Shown: piece by piece, positions 7,290 to 8,903 of the stretch
Numbering within the stretch: position 1 is the stretch's first letter
Layout of the letters: each line of letters begins with the position of its first letter
Assembly: GCA_028822575.1 (NCBI GenBank)
Contig: JAPKDN010000092.1
Coordinates: 1 to 8,903 of the forward strand
DNA length: 8,903 nt
Origin: Alphaproteobacteria bacterium
Lineage (GTDB): Bacteria > Pseudomonadota > Alphaproteobacteria > Thalassobaculales > Thalassobaculaceae
Reading direction: 5' to 3'
Made by a program: the position numbers and the translations under genes
Notes under the pieces: model-generated
Seen by the model: the letters and a program-made list of their open reading frames with translations, nothing else
Told to the model about the DNA's origin: nothing
Database searches by the model: none

Positions 7290-8153
7290 CTAGCCACCGG
7301 TGACGCTTTGAGGCACGCTGGCTTCCGGTGTCGGTAACTGGCGGTCGAATTCCTCGGAAAGATCAGGAGTGGACTCATCAATGGGAATGAAACCATTATT
7401 CACTGCCGCCTTACGCTGTTGGCGGTAGATACTCCGAACCTTGGCGTAAAAGTCGATGGAGTCCGATCGCAGATCGTCGATACGGTCAAAGTTCTCAGCG
7501 CGAAAATCCACGGCCTGCATCCCCCCGCGCGCCATGCCGAAGGGCCCTCTGAAGTCACGCTCGCCAAGATAATTGAAAGGATCAATGAAATAGTCAACGA
7601 CCAGACCAGTTATGTCCCTAACATTCGATGGGCCGAGCAAGGGCAGCATAAGAAAGGCGCCATCTGGCACCCCGTAGGTCCCAAGGGTCTGACCGAAATC
7701 CTCCTCGCGATACGCCAAGCCAAGGCCATCAGCGGCGTCAAAGATGCCAAACAACATTCCATTTACCAAGAAACGCGCCGTAGTCACTCTCGCGTGATTC
7801 CAGTCCCCCTGCATTACATCGTTTGCAAGTATTACAGGCGATTTCAGCCACCGAAGGAAATTTCGGACGACATCCCGAACCGGATCTGGCACAGCAACCT
7901 TATATGCGTAGGATACAGGCCGCAAAACCACTTGATCCAGCATGTCATTCACCGCGAACACGACGCGGTTAACGGGCTCCAACGGGTCATCATTACCCGA
8001 CGCGCCATCCGATGTGGCGGACGCGCAAGCGCCCAGCATAAGTGCACCAACCAATGCCGAACCGACACGCGCCCATCGCCCGGATCCGATGATTGCGCTT
8101 GCTCGCGCCGCACCGTGATTTACGACCAATATGATATGTTTCGCCACGTGCAT
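7290..8153 (-). CDS. mlaA: Outer-membrane phospholipid-removal lipoprotein MlaA (VacJ)
   Basis: MlaA is an outer-membrane lipoprotein that takes misplaced phospholipids from the outer leaflet and passes them to MlaC, keeping lipid asymmetry. The 287-residue product has a lipobox LGAC with the lipidated Cys at 43, the conserved DPLEPVNRVVFAVND (56-70), and the MlaA block at about 129-191 (NGMLFGIFDAADGLGL, EDFGQTLGTYGVPDG, LPLLGPSNVRD). A variable, acidic, proline-containing tail follows from about 250. The N-terminal part before the lipobox is long (42 residues; typical lipoprotein signals are 16-30), and the ATG at 8153 has a weak ribosome site. I see no better in-frame start between it and the hydrophobic stretch: GTG at 8147 and TTG at 8129 are possible but no shorter in effect. 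It is the first gene of the mlaA-mlaC operon. Function is well supported; the exact start is not. Confidence 0.94.
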   Translation of the reverse strand: MHVAKHIILVVNHGAARASAIIGSGRWARVGSALVGALMLGACASATSDGASGNDDPLEPVNRVVFAVNDMLDQVVLRPVSYAYKVAVPDPVRDVVRNFLRWLKSPVILANDVMQGDWNHARVTTARFLVNGMLFGIFDAADGLGLAYREEDFGQTLGTYGVPDGAFLMLPLLGPSNVRDITGLVVDYFIDPFNYLGERDFRGPFGMARGGMQAVDFRAENFDRIDDLRSDSIDFYAKVRSIYRQQRKAAVNNGFIPIDESTPDLSEEFDRQLPTPEASVPQSVTGG

Positions 8154-8221
8154 TCGAGACCAACCTGGACTTCCGTTAAAACCTTTTTCGCCAGGGTCGC
8201 AGAGCTTAAATTAAACAGACC

Positions 8222-8311
8222 CTAACTCCGTGGGCTTAGCATACGATACACTAAGCTGGCCAGTCCCAGAATATTCAAAAATATCGCGGCATCTCGTGCG
8301 ATATGCCACAT
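8222..8311 (-). CDS. Possible 29-residue single-pass membrane peptide
   Basis: An ATG-started frame of 29 codons on the - strand reads MWHIARDAAIFLNILGLASL and ends VYRMLSPRS. Residues 8-22 are hydrophobic, flanked by His/Arg on one side and Arg residues on the other, as in a small transmembrane protein with a positive C-terminal end. The frame stays open upstream of the ATG past 8370. Its ribosome site is weak (GGTGA, four bases away). It ends 68 bases before the mlaA ATG and could be co-transcribed with mlaA. No family is recognised and chance is a real possibility. Confidence 0.3.
   Translation of the reverse strand: MWHIARDAAIFLNILGLASLVYRMLSPRS
8234..8256. repeat. Inverted repeat GCTTAG/CTAAGC upstream of mlaA
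   Basis: Six-base arms at 8234-8239 and 8251-8256 are separated by 11 bases, a spacing of about one and a half helical turns centre to centre. It lies about 80-100 bases upstream of the mlaA start and inside the possible small ORF. It could be an operator half-site pair; no regulator is identified. Confidence 0.3.
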
Positions 8312-8370
8312 GACGTCACCGATCCAGCCATGTAGCGTGTTCGTCGGGCTATTGCCTAAGCTCGGCGTCG

Positions 8371-8775
8371 CTATTTCGCGGCGCCAACGGCGCCATAGAG
8401 GCGGCTGTACTGCCTCAACACCGTCATCGCCTTGGCGATATTCTGATTGATGATCAGCGCGCCGATTTGAAACAGCGCATCGGCCTCGCCGATTCGATAG
8501 CCAGCCTGCTGAGAAATTCCACGTGCCTCCGCGTTGACTATTTGACCTTGTCGTAACTTATCCTGCGATATCTCGAGATCGCCAACAACTCGGACCGCCG
8601 ACGTTTCTTGTGTTCGATCGCGCAATACTCGAGATGGTGATCGAGCCAAAACAAAGTTCACCGGAGCTCCATCCGAATTATCCATCAGCAGATCCAATTG
8701 CCCGAGGTCTATCAAGGTTTGTGCGTGACCGCGTGCCCCAGCCGTATTCTGAGATAACCCGTAGGATTTCTTCAT
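8371..8775 (-). CDS. Hypothetical protein, unrecognised
   Basis: I do not recognise this protein. From the ATG at 8775 it has 134 residues, beginning MKKSYGLSQN and ending RLYGAVGAAK. There is no signal peptide or membrane segment. The last 60 residues (from about ISQDKLRQGQIVNAEARG through GEADALFQIGALIINQNIAKA) look helical, and their codons follow the genome's bias, which supports a real gene. The first half is less biased. The frame is open upstream to a TTG at 8877, which would add 34 basic residues, but that TTG has no ribosome site and comes two codons after a stop. The ATG at 8775 overlaps the stop of a small SD-led frame (8772-8816), suggesting coupled translation. It stands upstream of mlaA on the same strand, 217 bases away, so a shared operon is possible but unproven. 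Confidence 0.5.
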   Translation of the reverse strand: MKKSYGLSQNTAGARGHAQTLIDLGQLDLLMDNSDGAPVNFVLARSPSRVLRDRTQETSAVRVVGDLEISQDKLRQGQIVNAEARGISQQAGYRIGEADALFQIGALIINQNIAKAMTVLRQYSRLYGAVGAAK

Positions 8776-8816
8776 GGCTTCACATACCTGGCTATTGCGT
8801 CCATTAGCCGTTTCAA
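8772..8816 (-). CDS. Possible 14-codon leader ORF coupled to the hypothetical gene
   Basis: A TTG-started frame on the - strand encodes (M)KRLMDAIARYVKP and stops in an ATGA that contains the ATG of the next frame at 8775. A strong ribosome site, AGGACGAGG (8822-8830), ends five bases before the TTG. An in-frame ATG follows four codons later. It may be a coupling leader, or the tail of a longer protein cut by a stop just upstream (TAA, 8832-8834). Confidence 0.3.
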   Translation of the reverse strand: MKRLMDAIARYVKP

Positions 8817-8850
8817 TAAGCCCTCGTCCTTTTAAGGCATTGGCCCACCG

Positions 8851-8876
8851 TGCCAAGCGCTTAAGCTTTCTTGGCA
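8851..8876. repeat. Seven-base inverted repeat TGCCAAG/CTTGGCA
   Basis: The arms are at 8851-8857 and 8870-8876, with a 12-base loop that is itself palindrome-rich (AAGCGCTT, CTTAAG, AAGCTT). No T-run follows on either strand. It lies upstream of the hypothetical gene and could be an operator or a leader hairpin. Confidence 0.4.
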
Positions 8877-8903
8877 ACGGTCAGGGCGCATTCAAAAAAA
8901 AAG

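Larger units (their letters stand above)
8154..8370. other. 217-base gap upstream of mlaA
   Basis: This gap holds a possible small ORF (8222-8311, - strand), an inverted repeat (8234-8256) and AT-rich patches. A TTGAAT on the - strand (8273-8278) could be a -35 box, but no good -10 box stands at normal spacing. The mlaA promoter is probably here, though I cannot place it. No terminator is seen after the hypothetical gene ending at 8371. Confidence 0.45.

Noticed and set aside
7259..7396. N-terminal extension of MlaC
   Set aside because: It overlaps the end of mlaA out of frame and would bury the signal peptide; the ATG at 7258 has a properly spaced ribosome site.
7419..8225. 268-codon + strand ORF
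   Set aside because: It is the antisense shadow of mlaA, whose lipobox and core motifs are unmistakable.
8610..8807. 65-codon + strand ORF
   Set aside because: It is antisense to the hypothetical gene, with no ribosome site or motif.
1..8903. CRISPR array, tRNA/rRNA genes, insertion sequences, defence or phage genes
   Set aside because: I looked for regular short repeats, cloverleaf folds, transposase motifs and known defence domains and saw none.

Overview
The window looks like chromosomal DNA of an alphaproteobacterium, probably of the Rhodospirillales type. The aconitase, EttA and MlaA/MlaC proteins all read like that group's versions, and the DNA is moderately GC-rich with mostly G/C third codon positions. 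The lineage is judged from protein style only. I see no tRNA, rRNA, CRISPR array, transposase, integrase or plasmid gene.

Left block (2-1689, + strand): a two-gene unit. The first gene encodes a short-chain dehydrogenase/reductase (SDR) fold protein whose cofactor and catalytic motifs are degraded. It overlaps by four bases (ATGA) a cyclase/kynurenine-formamidase-family metal hydrolase. The left edge cuts close to the first start codon, so that gene may begin upstream. A gene-free stretch of 426 bases follows (1690-2115) with several inverted repeats and no convincing gene.

Central block (2116-6576, + strand): two complete housekeeping genes. acnA (TCA-cycle aconitase, 893 aa) ends in a clear intrinsic terminator. 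ettA (ABC-F translation factor, 560 aa) follows. The terminator suggests ettA is mostly expressed separately.

Right block (6632-8903, - strand): mlaA and then mlaC, in transcription order, form a two-gene operon for the outer-membrane and periplasmic parts of phospholipid transport. The inner-membrane ABC components (mlaFEDB) are not in the window. Upstream of mlaA lies a 217-base gap holding a possible 29-residue single-pass membrane peptide and an inverted repeat. Upstream of that is an unrecognised reading frame of about 134 residues, apparently preceded by a 14-codon, strongly SD-led mini-ORF that overlaps its ATG. ettA and mlaC converge across 55 bases with no obvious terminator.

Most of the window is ordinary core genome. 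The parts that deserve a second look are the apparently catalytically dead SDR coupled to a hydrolase, the structured gap before acnA with its near-perfect direct repeat at the start codon, and the small ORFs around 8222-8816. I found no strong evidence for a new defence or mobile system here.
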